A stretch of DNA of 34,022 nt from Arcobacter vandammei (GCF_016106035.1 NZ_JADKPZ010000020.1:1-34022); one strand, 5' to 3'. Numbered from the stretch's first letter, positions 16,377 through 28,020 are shown. Notes: generated by a model from the letters alone, not told the origin. Numbers and translations are program-made.

Positions 16377-16630
16377 TTTTATTCTCCACTATAATATTTA
16401 TAATAGTACTATAAAGTATATAAAAGAAATTATAAGACTTTCAACAAAGATTAAGCAAATCTTAAATATAATCCAATTCCATTTTTCAACCAATAGAAGA
16501 AGTTTTTATAAAATAGATTTGATATTTTATAAAGAGTTGGTAAAAGCTTAAAAATAAAATTACTATTTTTTAAGGCTTTTTCCTGTTGTAAAGTGGAAAC
16601 TAAACACAAATGATAAGAAGGACGAGACTT
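16377..16630 (+). promoter_or_regulatory. Intergenic region with candidate promoter of the rpmJ operon
   Basis: This 254-base AT-rich gap holds the divergent starts of the HIT gene and the ribosomal operon. TATAAT at 16467-16472 (CTTAAATATAATCC) is the best forward -10 box, leaving a leader of about 155 bases before rpmJ. ATAAAATA and TATTTTAT near 16513-16535 can pair. On the reverse strand TATAAA at 16397-16402 could serve the HIT gene. No gene is seen. The long leader could carry translational feedback control, but no known ribosomal-protein binding structure is recognisable by eye. Confidence 0.4.
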
Positions 16631-16744
16631 ATGAAAGTAAGAGCTTCAGTTAAAAAAATGTGTGATAAATGTAAAGTTATCAAAAGAAGAGGTATCGTAA
16701 GAGTAATCTGCGAAAACAAAAAACATAAACAAAGACAAGGATAA
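16631..16744 (+). CDS. rpmJ: 50S ribosomal protein L36
   Basis: This is a 37-codon gene beginning [20 protein letters not shown] and ending KHKQRQG. It has the zinc-ribbon ligands CDKC near residues 11-14, then C27 and the final His, the zinc-binding form of L36. AGGA lies about 8 bases before the ATG. rpsM starts 5 bases after its stop. It heads the alpha-type operon here; infA, which often precedes it in bacteria, is not upstream. Confidence 0.95.
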   Translation: MKVRASVKKMCDKCKVIKRRGIVRVICENKKHKQRQG

Positions 16745-16749
16745 GACAC

Positions 16750-17118
16750 ATGGCAAGAATCGCGGGTGTTGATTTACCAAATAAAAAAAGAATGGAGTAT
16801 GCTTTAACATACATCTTTGGAATTGGATTACATAATTCAAGATTGATTTTAAATGCAACTGGAATTGATTTAAATAAAAGAGCATTTGAATTAACAGAAG
16901 ACGAAGCTGCTTTAATCAGAAAAGAAATCCAAGAGAACTATATGGTTGAGGGTGATCTTAGAAAAAAAGTTGCAATGGATATTAAAGCTTTAATGGATTT
17001 AGGTTCATATAGAGGTTTAAGACATAGAAAAGGTTTACCTTGTAGAGGGCAAAAGACTAAAACTAATGCACGAACAAGAAAAGGTAAAAAGAAAACTATC
17101 GGTGCAGCGACTAAATAA
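16750..17118 (+). CDS. rpsM: 30S ribosomal protein S13
   Basis: The 122-residue protein begins [20 protein letters not shown] and ends in a basic tail with [19 protein letters not shown], which contacts 16S rRNA and tRNA in the ribosome head. Length and sequence are typical of bacterial S13. It is the second gene of the rpmJ-rplQ operon, 5 bases after rpmJ. Confidence 0.98.
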   Translation: MARIAGVDLPNKKRMEYALTYIFGIGLHNSRLILNATGIDLNKRAFELTEDEAALIRKEIQENYMVEGDLRKKVAMDIKALMDLGSYRGLRHRKGLPCRGQKTKTNARTRKGKKKTIGAATK

Positions 17119-17127
17119 GGATAGATG

Positions 17128-17520
17128 ATGGCAAAAAGAAAAGTTACTAGAAAAAAAATTGTAAGAAAAAATATTGCTGATGGAATCATCCATATTGCTG
17201 CAAGTTTTAACAATACGTTAGTTACAGTTACAGATAATGCAGGAAATGTTATTGCATGGTCAAGTGCTGGAAACTTAGGGTTTAAAGGTTCTAAAAAATC
17301 AACTCCATTTGCTGCTCAAGCTGCAGTTGAAGATGCTATGACAAAAGCAATGGAACATGGTATTAAAAATGTAGGAATTAAAATTCAAGGTCCTGGTTCT
17401 GGAAGAGATACTGCTGTTAAATCAGTTGGTGCTATAAACGGAGTTAGAGTTACTTGGTTAAAAGATGTTACACCATTACCACATAATGGTTGTAGACCTC
17501 CTAAAAGAAGAAGAGTGTAA
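17128..17520 (+). CDS. rpsK: 30S ribosomal protein S11
   Basis: The 130-residue platform protein of the small subunit has [31 protein letters not shown] and the C-terminal [13 protein letters not shown]. Two adjacent ATGs exist (17125 and 17128). The second is preferred because AAGGA at 17117-17121 is 6 bases from it, and it gives the usual MAKRK start. It sits 9 bases after rpsM and 10 before rpsD. Confidence 0.97.
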   Translation: MAKRKVTRKKIVRKNIADGIIHIAASFNNTLVTVTDNAGNVIAWSSAGNLGFKGSKKSTPFAAQAAVEDAMTKAMEHGIKNVGIKIQGPGSGRDTAVKSVGAINGVRVTWLKDVTPLPHNGCRPPKRRRV

Positions 17521-17530
17521 GGAGTAAATA

Positions 17531-18157
17531 ATGGCAAGATATAGAGGACCAGTAGAAAAAATCGAAAGAAGACTTGAAGCAGATCTTGGACTTAAAGGTG
17601 AGAGAAGACTATCAGGTAAAAGTGCTTTAGAAAAAAGACCATTTGCTCCAGGACAGCATGGACAAAGAAGAGCTAAAATCTCTGAGTATGGTTTACAATT
17701 AAGAGAAAAACAAAAAGTTAAATTTATGTATGGTGTTTCTGAAAAACAATTCTCTAACTACTTCAAAGAAGCAGTAAGAAGAGAAGGAAATACAGGAGCT
17801 ATTCTTATTTCATTAATTGAACAAAGATTAGATAATGTTGTTTATAGAATGGGATTTGCTACAACAAGAGCATTCGCTAGACAAATTACAACACATGGTC
17901 ACATTTTAGTTGATGGTAAAAAAGTTGATATTCCTTCATACTTGGTAAAAGCTGGACAAAAAATTGAGATTAAAGAGAAATCTAAAAATAATCCTCAAAT
18001 TAAAAGAGCTATTGAATTAACAAATCAAACTGGAATGGTTGATTGGGTTAATGTTGATAAAGATAAAGTATTTGGAATTTTCACAAGAATACCTGCTAGA
18101 GAAGAAGTAGTTATCCCTGTTGAAGAGAGATTAATCGTAGAGTTATATTCTAAATAA
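17531..18157 (+). CDS. rpsD: 30S ribosomal protein S4
   Basis: The 208-residue primary 16S-binding protein starts [14 protein letters not shown]. It contains the S4 RNA-binding domain at about residues 98-160 ([20 protein letters not shown], then [16 protein letters not shown]) and ends in VELYSK. In many bacteria S4 represses its own operon; no matching leader structure is evident here. rpoA follows after 17 bases. Confidence 0.98.
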   Translation: MARYRGPVEKIERRLEADLGLKGERRLSGKSALEKRPFAPGQHGQRRAKISEYGLQLREKQKVKFMYGVSEKQFSNYFKEAVRREGNTGAILISLIEQRLDNVVYRMGFATTRAFARQITTHGHILVDGKKVDIPSYLVKAGQKIEIKEKSKNNPQIKRAIELTNQTGMVDWVNVDKDKVFGIFTRIPAREEVVIPVEERLIVELYSK

Positions 18158-18174
18158 TAAATAAAAGGTAGCTA

Positions 18175-19173
18175 ATGAAAAAATTTGCAGAAACTCCATT
18201 TTTACCAACTGAAGTTGAGATAGAAGCTATCAGCGAAAATGAGGCTAAAATATCAGCATATCCATTTGAGGATGGTTTTGCAATTACTTTAGCACACCCT
18301 TTAAGAAGACTTCTTTTAAGCTCATCTGTTGGATATGCTCCAATAGCTGTGAAAATAGAGGGTGCTACTCATGAGTTTGACTCATTAAGGGGTATGTTAG
18401 AAGATGTAGCTATTTTTGTTATTAATTTAAAAAACATCAAGTTTAAAATTAATGGTGATAAAAAACAAGTTGTTGTTGAATATACATTTAATGGACCAAG
18501 AGATATTAAGGGTGAAGATTTAATTAACTCTGAAGTTGATGTTGTTTCAAAAGATGCACACTTAGCAACAATTAATAGCGATTGTAACTTAACATTCTCT
18601 GTTATTATTCAAAAAGGTATAGGTTATATGCCTTCTGAAGATATTAGAGATATTGTTGGGCCTGATTATATACCAATTGATGCATTCTTTACACCTGTTA
18701 AAAAAGTTGTTTACGATATTGAAAAAATGTTAGTTGAAGATAATCCTAACTTTGAAAGAGCTGTATTTAGAGTATTAACAAATGGACAAATTACTCCAAT
18801 AGCTGCATTTAAAGAAGCAGTTTCTGTTATGTATTCTCAAATGTCAGTATTTAACAAAGTATTTGATTTATCAGAGGTAACTGTAAGCGATTCAGGTGAT
18901 GAGTCTGTTGAGATTAAAGAGTTAGTTCAAAGAATTGAAGAACTAAATTTAAGTGCTAGAAGTTTCAACTCTTTAGATAGAGCTGGACTTAAATATTTAG
19001 GTGAACTAGTACTTATGAGTGAAGTTGAAGTTAAAAATATTAAAAATCTAGGTAAAAAATCTTATGATGAAATAGCTGAAAAGTTAGAGTCGTTAGGTTA
19101 TCCAGTTGAAAATACACTTCCAGAGAATGTTGCTTCTGTATTAAGAAGAAAATTAGAGCAACTTAAAGCATAA
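18175..19173 (+). CDS. rpoA: RNA polymerase alpha subunit
   Basis: The 332-residue subunit has an N-terminal assembly domain with GFAITLAHPLRRLLLSS and the VEYTFNGPRDI loop. A flexible linker follows near 235-250. The C-terminal DNA-binding domain has LNLSARSFNSLDRAG and IKNLGKKSYDEIAEKLESLG, the helix-hairpin-helix that contacts UP elements and activators. AAAGG precedes the ATG. It stands in the usual position between rpsD and rplQ. Confidence 0.98.
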   Translation: MKKFAETPFLPTEVEIEAISENEAKISAYPFEDGFAITLAHPLRRLLLSSSVGYAPIAVKIEGATHEFDSLRGMLEDVAIFVINLKNIKFKINGDKKQVVVEYTFNGPRDIKGEDLINSEVDVVSKDAHLATINSDCNLTFSVIIQKGIGYMPSEDIRDIVGPDYIPIDAFFTPVKKVVYDIEKMLVEDNPNFERAVFRVLTNGQITPIAAFKEAVSVMYSQMSVFNKVFDLSEVTVSDSGDESVEIKELVQRIEELNLSARSFNSLDRAGLKYLGELVLMSEVEVKNIKNLGKKSYDEIAEKLESLGYPVENTLPENVASVLRRKLEQLKA

Positions 19174-19187
19174 ATTAAGGGTTTAAT

Positions 19188-19538
19188 ATGAGACATAAGC
19201 ACGGATATAGAAAGTTAAATAGAACTTCTGCTCATAGAAAAGCATTGTTAAAAAACTTAGCAATTGCTATTATTGAAAGAGAGAAAATCGAAACAACTGT
19301 TCCAAAAGCAAAAGAGTTAAAAAGATATATAGAAAAATTAGTAACATCTGCAAGAAATGCTGATTTAAATACACATAGATATGTATTTGCTGCATTACAA
19401 TGTAAAGAAGCTACTAAAAAATTAATAAATGAAATTGCACCAAAATACGAAGGTAGAAATGGTGGATATACTTCAATTATTAAAACTAGAATTAGAAAAG
19501 GTGATGCTACTCCAATGGCATTTATCTCTTTCATCTAA
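19188..19538 (+). CDS. rplQ: 50S ribosomal protein L17
   Basis: The 116-residue protein begins [20 protein letters not shown] and contains the family's [20 protein letters not shown], with the short C-terminus typical of bacterial L17. It is the last gene of the operon, 14 bases after rpoA, and a GAAA-loop terminator follows 5 bases after its stop. Confidence 0.98.
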   Translation: MRHKHGYRKLNRTSAHRKALLKNLAIAIIEREKIETTVPKAKELKRYIEKLVTSARNADLNTHRYVFAALQCKEATKKLINEIAPKYEGRNGGYTSIIKTRIRKGDATPMAFISFI

Positions 19539-19543
19539 TCTTC

Positions 19544-19569
19544 AAGGGATAGGAAACTATCCCTTTTTT
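19544..19569 (+). terminator. Rho-independent terminator of the rpmJ-rplQ operon
   Basis: AAGGGATAG (19544-19552) pairs perfectly with CTATCCCTT (19557-19565) around a stable GAAA tetraloop. A T6 tract spans 19564-19569. Confidence 0.92.
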
Positions 19570-19649
19570 ATTCCTAAAAAATATATAATAATTTCTTAAA
19601 AAAATTTAAACAAGAGATCTACTCACCCTTTTTTTAAACAAGTTTTTGA

Positions 19650-19655
19650 TATAAT
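19650..19655 (+). promoter_or_regulatory. -10 box for gatA-guaB
   Basis: TATAAT in TTTTTGATATAATCAGCC lies 41 bases before the gatA ATG, after the operon terminator. The flanks resemble the rpe promoter. The 127-base gap holds no gene. Confidence 0.6.
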
Positions 19656-19696
19656 CAGCCGTTTATTACACCTACAAAACATAGGAGAACTAATTT

Positions 19697-22520
<2,824 letters not shown>

Positions 22521-22548
22521 TTAAAAAATGGAATTTTCCATTTTTTAA
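22521..22548 (+). terminator. Terminator after guaB
   Basis: TTAAAAAATGGAA (22521-22533) is the exact reverse complement of TTCCATTTTTTAA (22536-22548), giving a 12-13 bp stem with a tiny loop. A T6 run lies in the right arm. It begins at the base after the guaB stop. Confidence 0.75.
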
Positions 22549-22632
22549 CACTTTAACAATTTTTTAAATCTTCACAAAATCACCTTTATAAAAATTAAAT
22601 TTTTTAAAAATAAATTTTTTTTAAGAAAGAAT

Positions 22633-22638
22633 TATAAT
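22633..22638 (+). promoter_or_regulatory. Candidate -10 box for the chemoreceptor gene
   Basis: TATAAT in AGAATTATAATAAAT lies 49 bases before the chosen ATG. No sigma-28 or sigma-54 type element is recognisable in the 138-base gap, which is otherwise A/T tracts. Confidence 0.4.
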
Positions 22639-22686
22639 AAATTTTAATAAAATAATTATTATTTTTTTAAAATGGAGATTACAAAT

Positions 22687-25224
22687 ATGACAATAGGGAG
22701 AAAATTTACCTTAACAAATGTTATTGTAACAGTCGTTGTATTAATTATTGGTTTTTTAGTATTAACTAAATATAAAAATGATTTAAGAGATGAGATTTAT
22801 AATGATGTTATAGTTAATATGAACTCTTTAAGTGAGCTTAGAATTGGTTCAAAACTTGATGTTGGAATTTCAAATGCAACTTCAATAGCAAATGATTCAA
22901 ATCTTCAAGAGGCATTAAGCTCTAAAAATAGAGAATTAGCAATGAAAACTATTAGTAGTTTGAGTTCTAAAATGAAAGAGCAAACTCCATTTAAAAATAT
23001 CCAAATTCATATTCACACAGCAAATAATCACTCTTTTTTGAGATCTTGGAAACCAAGTGATTTTGGTGACGATTTAAGTTCATTTAGAGCAAGTGTTGTA
23101 AAAGTAAATAGTGATAAAAAAGCTATAAATGGTTTTGAGATTGGAAATGATGGTTTGAGTTTAAGAGCAGTTGTTCCTATTTTTAAAGATAAAAATCATG
23201 TAGGATCGCTTGAATTTATGCAGGGAATAAACTCTGTTGCTAGTGATTTTGATAAAGAAAAAAGAGCATTTCTACTTTTGATGGATACAAGTTTAGCAAC
23301 TTCTAAAATCAAAGAAGAGGATAAATTAAATAATTATTTAATCTCTCAAAAATTTAGAAATGATGCTTTTATGGAAGATGTAAAAACTATAGATTTTTCT
23401 AAACTTTTAAATGATAAATTCTTAATTTCAAAAAATTATTTTTATACATATATAGATGTTAAAGATTTTACTGGAAAAAATTTAGGTATAGCTTTGCTTG
23501 CTGAACCAATACAAAATGTTGAAGCTTCTATTGCACAAGCTTCAAATATTATCTATGCAGCTTTAATTATTTTGACTTTAGCTCTACTATTTACAATGCT
23601 AAATACTCTATTTACAATGAAAAAAAGTATTTTAAGTCCAATTTTAAATCTTAAAAATACAATAGATGAAATAACAAAAAGTTCTTCAGAAGCAACAAGA
23701 ATAAAAGTTACTTCAAATGATGAAATAGGGGATGTTGTAACTAGTTTTAATAATTACTTAGATTCAATAGAAAAAGGCTTAATCGAAGATCAAAAAGTAA
23801 TAGATGAAGCAAAAAATATTATTGAAAAAGTAAATGCTGGATTATTTAATGATAGTATAAAAGGTAAAGCACATTCAGATAGAGTAAACTCTTTAGTTGT
23901 TGAGATAAATAATATGATTGCAAAAACTCAAGGAAATTTAACTTTAGTTAGTGAATCTTTGGTTGCTTTATCTCAAGCAAAATTTGATTATAAAGTTCCT
24001 ACTATTACAAATGTAACTGGTCTTATAGGCTCTTTATTAAGTGGAATTAGAGTTACACAATCAAGTATAAATGAGATTATGTGTTTAATTGATAAATCTA
24101 CTATTGATTTGACAACAAGCTCAAAAGAGTTGGCTATTGCTTCAAGAAGCTTAAGTGAATCTTCAAACATTCAAGCAGCGAGCCTTGAAGAGACTGCAGC
24201 TGCAATTGAGCAAATTAGTTCAACAATAAGTAGAAGTAGTCATAATGCTTCAAATATGGCAAAATATGCACAAAATGTTACAAAATCTACAAATTTAGGA
24301 ATAGATTTAGCAAGACAAACTGAAAAATCTATGGATGAGATTAATAAAGAAGTTCTACAAATAAATGAAGCTATTTCTATTATTGATAATATTGCATTTC
24401 AGACAAATATTCTTTCTTTAAATGCTGCTGTTGAAGCAGCAACAGCTGGAGAAGCAGGAAAAGGATTTGCAGTGGTTGCTCAAGAAGTAAGAAATCTTGC
24501 AACAAGAAGTGCAGATGCAGCAAATGAGATTAAAAAAATAGTTGAAATTGCTACACAAAAAGCAAAAGATGGAAAAACAATAACTTCAAATATGATAGAT
24601 GGCTTTAATGAATTAAAAGCAAATATAGATACAACAATTGGATTAATTGATGATGTTGCAACAGCAAGTAAAGAGCAACAACAAGCTATGAGTCAAATAA
24701 ATGATACAGTAAATAGTCTTGACCAAGCTACACAAAAAAATGCAATTTTGGCTACAACAATTAATGATATGGCAGCAAAAACATCACAATTAGCAGTAAA
24801 TTTAGATGAAACTATTCATCAAACAAGCTTTGATAAAGAAGCACATAAAAGAATTTGTGATGGAAGTATGATTATTGAAATAAATAGATTAAAATCAGAC
24901 CATATAAATTTCAAAAATTATAATTTTGCAGCTTGTAAAGAGGGACATATTTGTACAGTTGCAAGTTCAAAAGAGTGTAATTTAGGAAAGTGGTTAAATG
25001 AAAACTCAAATAAAGAATTTGCAAAAACAAAAGAGTGGAAGGACTTAATAACTTCTCATGATTTAGTTCATAAATTAGTTCAAGATACAATAGTTTTATA
25101 CTCAGAAGCAAGACCAAATAAAGATATATTTAGTGTTACAAATGAGATTGAAAAACATACTGATATTGTATTTACAATGTTAAATAGAATAAGAGAAATA
25201 AACTGCCAAAAACTACAAGACTAA
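22687..25224 (+). CDS. Methyl-accepting chemotaxis protein with C-terminal CZB domain
   Basis: A receptor of about 845 residues: TM1 at about 8-28, a large periplasmic sensor at about 30-285, TM2 at about 288-311, HAMP at about 312-365, and a long coiled coil. The highly conserved hairpin tip is FQTNILSLNAAVEAA...GKGFAVVAQEVRNLA (571-605). The C-terminal CZB zinc-binding domain at about 735-815 has H739, C764 (CNLGKW), H791 and H795. The sensor contains SFLRSWKPSDFGDDLSSFR and GLSLRAVVPIF, a dCache_3-like pattern. No C-terminal NWETF-type CheR tether is present. ATG at 22687 is chosen over 22672 because GGAGAT is 7 bases before it. By family it signals through CheW/CheA; the ligand is unknown. 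Confidence 0.92.
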   Translation: MTIGRKFTLTNVIVTVVVLIIGFLVLTKYKNDLRDEIYNDVIVNMNSLSELRIGSKLDVGISNATSIANDSNLQEALSSKNRELAMKTISSLSSKMKEQTPFKNIQIHIHTANNHSFLRSWKPSDFGDDLSSFRASVVKVNSDKKAINGFEIGNDGLSLRAVVPIFKDKNHVGSLEFMQGINSVASDFDKEKRAFLLLMDTSLATSKIKEEDKLNNYLISQKFRNDAFMEDVKTIDFSKLLNDKFLISKNYFYTYIDVKDFTGKNLGIALLAEPIQNVEASIAQASNIIYAALIILTLALLFTMLNTLFTMKKSILSPILNLKNTIDEITKSSSEATRIKVTSNDEIGDVVTSFNNYLDSIEKGLIEDQKVIDEAKNIIEKVNAGLFNDSIKGKAHSDRVNSLVVEINNMIAKTQGNLTLVSESLVALSQAKFDYKVPTITNVTGLIGSLLSGIRVTQSSINEIMCLIDKSTIDLTTSSKELAIASRSLSESSNIQAASLEETAAAIEQISSTISRSSHNASNMAKYAQNVTKSTNLGIDLARQTEKSMDEINKEVLQINEAISIIDNIAFQTNILSLNAAVEAATAGEAGKGFAVVAQEVRNLATRSADAANEIKKIVEIATQKAKDGKTITSNMIDGFNELKANIDTTIGLIDDVATASKEQQQAMSQINDTVNSLDQATQKNAILATTINDMAAKTSQLAVNLDETIHQTSFDKEAHKRICDGSMIIEINRLKSDHINFKNYNFAACKEGHICTVASSKECNLGKWLNENSNKEFAKTKEWKDLITSHDLVHKLVQDTIVLYSEARPNKDIFSVTNEIEKHTDIVFTMLNRIREINCQKLQD

Positions 25225-25246
25225 ACCATAGAATTTTTCTATGGTT
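25224..25246 (+). repeat. Hairpin immediately after the chemoreceptor stop codon
   Basis: AACCATAGAA (25224-25233) pairs perfectly with TTCTATGGTT (25237-25246) around a TTT loop, starting on the last base of the stop codon. No T-run follows, so alone it is a poor terminator. A second, T-tailed hairpin lies 27 bases on. It may protect the 3' end of the mRNA. Confidence 0.55.
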
Positions 25247-25272
25247 AAGTTACATAAAATAAAAAAAAGAGT

Positions 25273-25293
25273 AAAATCGTTCCCGATTTTTTT
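25273..25293 (+). terminator. Terminator between chemoreceptor and ddh
   Basis: AAAATCG (25273-25279) pairs with CGATTTT (25284-25290) around a TTCC loop, followed by TTT, so seven T residues run from 25287 to 25293. It lies 41 bases before the ddh ATG and could end the chemoreceptor mRNA or act as an attenuator for ddh. Confidence 0.6.
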
Positions 25294-25333
25294 GTATGAC
25301 ACAAAAAATATTAACTTCAAAGGAGCGTTTAGC

Positions 25334-26314
25334 ATGAATAATCAAATTAAAGTCGCGATTGTTGGATACGGAAATTTAGGAAGAGGTGTTGAGCTTTCTA
25401 TTTCAAAAAATCCTGATATGAGTTTGGTGGCGGTTTTTTCAAGAAGAGACCCTCAAAGTGTAACTACTATAAACACTCCAGTTTATTCAATAAATAATAT
25501 TTTAGAATTTAAAGATAAAATTGATGTTCTAATTCTTTGTGGTGGATCAAAAGATGATTTACCTATTCAAGGACCACAATTTGTTGAACATTTTAATATA
25601 GTTGATAGTTATGATAATCATGCACAGATTCCAGAGTATTTTGCAAGTGTTGATAAAGTAGCACAAAAAAATAACAAAATCGGAATGATTTCTATTGGTT
25701 GGGATCCTGGAATGTTTTCTATAAATAGATTGTTTGGAGAAGCACTTTTACCAGATGGTGATACATATACTTTTTGGGGAAAAGGTTTAAGTCAAGGACA
25801 CTCTGATGCAATTAGAAGAGTTGAAGGTGTAAAGGCAGGAGTTCAATATACAATTCCATCGCAAAAAGCAATAGAAGAAGTTAGAAGTGGAAGCAGACCA
25901 AATTTAACTACAAAAGATAAACATAAAAGAGAGTGTTTTGTAGTTTTAAAAGATGGAGCTGATGCTAAAAAAGTAGAAAATGAGATTAAAACTATGCCAA
26001 ATTATTTTGAACCTTATGAAACTACTGTAAATTTTATTAGTCAAGATGAGTTTGATAAAAACCACAATACAATGCCTCACGGTGGATTTGTAATAAGAAG
26101 TGGAGTAAGTAGTAAAGGAGTTAATCAAGTAGTTGAGTACTCTTTAAAACTAGATAGTAATCCAGAGTTTACAGCTAGTGTTTTAGTTGCTTATGCAAGA
26201 GCTACATATAAAATGGCTTTAAAAGGTGATTTTGGAGCAAAAACAGCATTTGATGTTGCACCAAATTTACTATCTCCTAAAACTCCATTAGAATTAATAA
26301 CTGAAATTTTATAA
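25334..26314 (+). CDS. ddh: meso-Diaminopimelate dehydrogenase
   Basis: The 326-residue NADP-dependent enzyme closely resembles Corynebacterium glutamicum Ddh along its length: VAIVGYGNLGRG (Rossmann loop, residues 7-18), FSRRDPQSV, the STGWDPGMFSINR-like segment ISIGWDPGMFSINR, WGKGLSQGHSDAIRR, THKRQCFVV-like KHKRECFVV, and MPHGGFVI near the C-terminus. It makes meso-diaminopimelate from tetrahydrodipicolinate in one reductive step, bypassing the succinylase steps of lysine and cell-wall precursor synthesis. ATG at 25334 is chosen because AGGAG lies 8 bases upstream; the longer frame from 25241 runs through a hairpin and adds a non-homologous leader. It appears to be a single-gene unit, ended by a hairpin. 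Confidence 0.95.
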   Translation: MNNQIKVAIVGYGNLGRGVELSISKNPDMSLVAVFSRRDPQSVTTINTPVYSINNILEFKDKIDVLILCGGSKDDLPIQGPQFVEHFNIVDSYDNHAQIPEYFASVDKVAQKNNKIGMISIGWDPGMFSINRLFGEALLPDGDTYTFWGKGLSQGHSDAIRRVEGVKAGVQYTIPSQKAIEEVRSGSRPNLTTKDKHKRECFVVLKDGADAKKVENEIKTMPNYFEPYETTVNFISQDEFDKNHNTMPHGGFVIRSGVSSKGVNQVVEYSLKLDSNPEFTASVLVAYARATYKMALKGDFGAKTAFDVAPNLLSPKTPLELITEIL

Positions 26315-26342
26315 TAAATTTGCCCTCTTGGGCATATTTATT
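26313..26342 (+). terminator. Terminator after ddh
   Basis: AATAAATTTGCCC (26313-26325) pairs with GGGCATATTTATT (26330-26342) with one mismatch and a TCTT loop. The stem overlaps the last bases of the ddh stop codon. The downstream tract is T-rich but interrupted. Confidence 0.7.
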
Positions 26343-26426
26343 CTTATTTGATAAATTTTTTCCATATTTTATTAATTATTAAGAACTATTTCACAATAAT
26401 TACATAATTTTTTTAAGGTGTGTACA

Positions 26427-27974
26427 TTGAGAGTAAAAAATCAAAACTATTTTTTAAATATTGATATTAGAAATTTTTTTATAGAGTGGATATTCTTAAT
26501 ATTTTTTCTTATATCTTTATCTATTTTTGTTTCATATTTGGTATTTTTTCAATATGAAGAGATTGTACAAAATGAGGAAGAAAGACTCTCTACACAAACT
26601 AGAATAGTAAATAATAGAATATCTGATGAGATAAATTCAGTTTATAAAGCTCTTTTATCTATTAGAAATAGTATTGAAGAATTTAATATGGAAAATAATA
26701 AAGATAAAAATCATATGGAAGAGCATATAAAAATGTTTATAGATGTAATTCCAACTATTAGATCTTTTTTGATATTAAATAAAGAAGCAACTGTAATATC
26801 TTCAAATAAACATGAACTTATAGGGCTGAATTACTCACATAGAGAGTATTATATAAATGCCAAAACTAATTCATCAAGAGAAAAATTATATATTAGTTCT
26901 CCATACAAATCGACTATGGGTGTTTGGACTATAAATTTATCTATTATATTAAGTGATGAAAAAGGAAATTTTAATGGAATGATTTTAGCTGTTTTTGAGC
27001 CATTAAAATTGATGAAAATTTTAGAATCAATATTTTATGCAAATGATATGAGAAGTACTATTATTCATGGAGATGGAACAGTATTTTTAGTAGCTCCTTT
27101 TAATAAAGAACTTCTAGGTAAAAATTTGGATGATGGAGATTCATATTTTTATAAGCATAGATTAGGAAATAAGCTATTTAGTGTATATAGTGGTAAGTCA
27201 TATCTTTCAAATGATGAAAGATTGGTATCTTTTTATACTTTAAGACCAGAAGAAATAGATATTGATACACCTTTATATATAACAGTTAGTAGAGATATAG
27301 ATATTTTATATACAAACATTAAAAAAGAGATTTTTGTAGTTTTAGCTCTACTTTTAATTTTGATTTTAAGCTCTGTAATAGGGCTTTACTTATTACAAAA
27401 AAGAAGATATTTGCTAAGACAACAAGAGGTAGAACAAGAAAAAGAGAAGAGAAAAATACTTGAAAGTTATGCATATATAGATAGTTTAACTCAAATAGCA
27501 AATAGAAGATATTTTGAGCAATTTATGGATAAAGAGTGGAGGTATTGTTTAAGAAATAAAAAATATCTTAGTATTGTACTAATAGATATTGATAATTTTA
27601 AATTATACAACGATAAATATGGGCATCAAGCTGGTGATGAGTGTTTGAAAAAAGTAGCTAGAGTTTTAGATGACAATTTGAATAGATCTCACGATTTTGT
27701 TGCAAGATATGGAGGAGAAGAGTTTATTTGTATTTTACCAAATACTAAAATTGATGATGCCAAATTAATTTGTGAGAAATTAAGATTAGAAGTTGAACAA
27801 CTTGGAATTTTACATGAAGACTCAAAGCCTTTAAATGTTGTAACTGTTAGTATAGGTCTTTCTTGTGATATTCCAAATGAAAATTTAGAGATAAAAGATT
27901 TGATAAAAAAAGCTGATAATTCACTATATATTTCTAAAAAAAGTGGTAGAAATAAAGTAAGTTTAGAGAATTAA
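26427..27974 (+). CDS. Membrane-bound diguanylate cyclase with Cache sensor domain
   Basis: The 515-residue protein has TM1 at about 17-40, a periplasmic Cache-type sensor at about 45-298 (LIGLNYSHREYYINA, YISSPYKSTMGVWTINLS), TM2 at about 302-323, a coiled-coil linker, and a GGDEF domain. The active-site GGEEF lies at 429-433, and the product-inhibition RxxD site (RSHD, 420-423) is intact. Substrate-side residues occur in DIDNFKLYNDKYGHQAGD. It should make cyclic di-GMP from two GTP in response to an extracellular ligand. No EAL domain is present. TTG at 26427 is preferred to GTG at 26418 because AAGG is 8 bases upstream of it. YajQ, elsewhere in the window, is a possible effector but no link is shown. 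Confidence 0.9.
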   Translation: MRVKNQNYFLNIDIRNFFIEWIFLIFFLISLSIFVSYLVFFQYEEIVQNEEERLSTQTRIVNNRISDEINSVYKALLSIRNSIEEFNMENNKDKNHMEEHIKMFIDVIPTIRSFLILNKEATVISSNKHELIGLNYSHREYYINAKTNSSREKLYISSPYKSTMGVWTINLSIILSDEKGNFNGMILAVFEPLKLMKILESIFYANDMRSTIIHGDGTVFLVAPFNKELLGKNLDDGDSYFYKHRLGNKLFSVYSGKSYLSNDERLVSFYTLRPEEIDIDTPLYITVSRDIDILYTNIKKEIFVVLALLLILILSSVIGLYLLQKRRYLLRQQEVEQEKEKRKILESYAYIDSLTQIANRRYFEQFMDKEWRYCLRNKKYLSIVLIDIDNFKLYNDKYGHQAGDECLKKVARVLDDNLNRSHDFVARYGGEEFICILPNTKIDDAKLICEKLRLEVEQLGILHEDSKPLNVVTVSIGLSCDIPNENLEIKDLIKKADNSLYISKKSGRNKVSLEN

Positions 27975-27998
27975 TTTAATAAAAATATTTGTAGTTTT

Positions 27999-28020
27999 AA
28001 GTAAGCAAAATTGCTTACTT
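27999..28020. terminator. Hairpin between convergent diguanylate cyclase and hemB
   Basis: AAGTAAGCAA (27999-28008) pairs perfectly with TTGCTTACTT (28011-28020) and reaches into the hemB stop codon (28019-28021). There is no long T-run on either side, so its efficiency is uncertain. It is the only structure in the 44-base gap. Confidence 0.55.

Noticed and set aside
25241-25333. 30-residue N-terminal extension of Ddh
   Set aside because: It runs through a terminator-like hairpin, is not homologous to other Ddh, and AGGAG 8 bases before the ATG at 25334 marks the real start.
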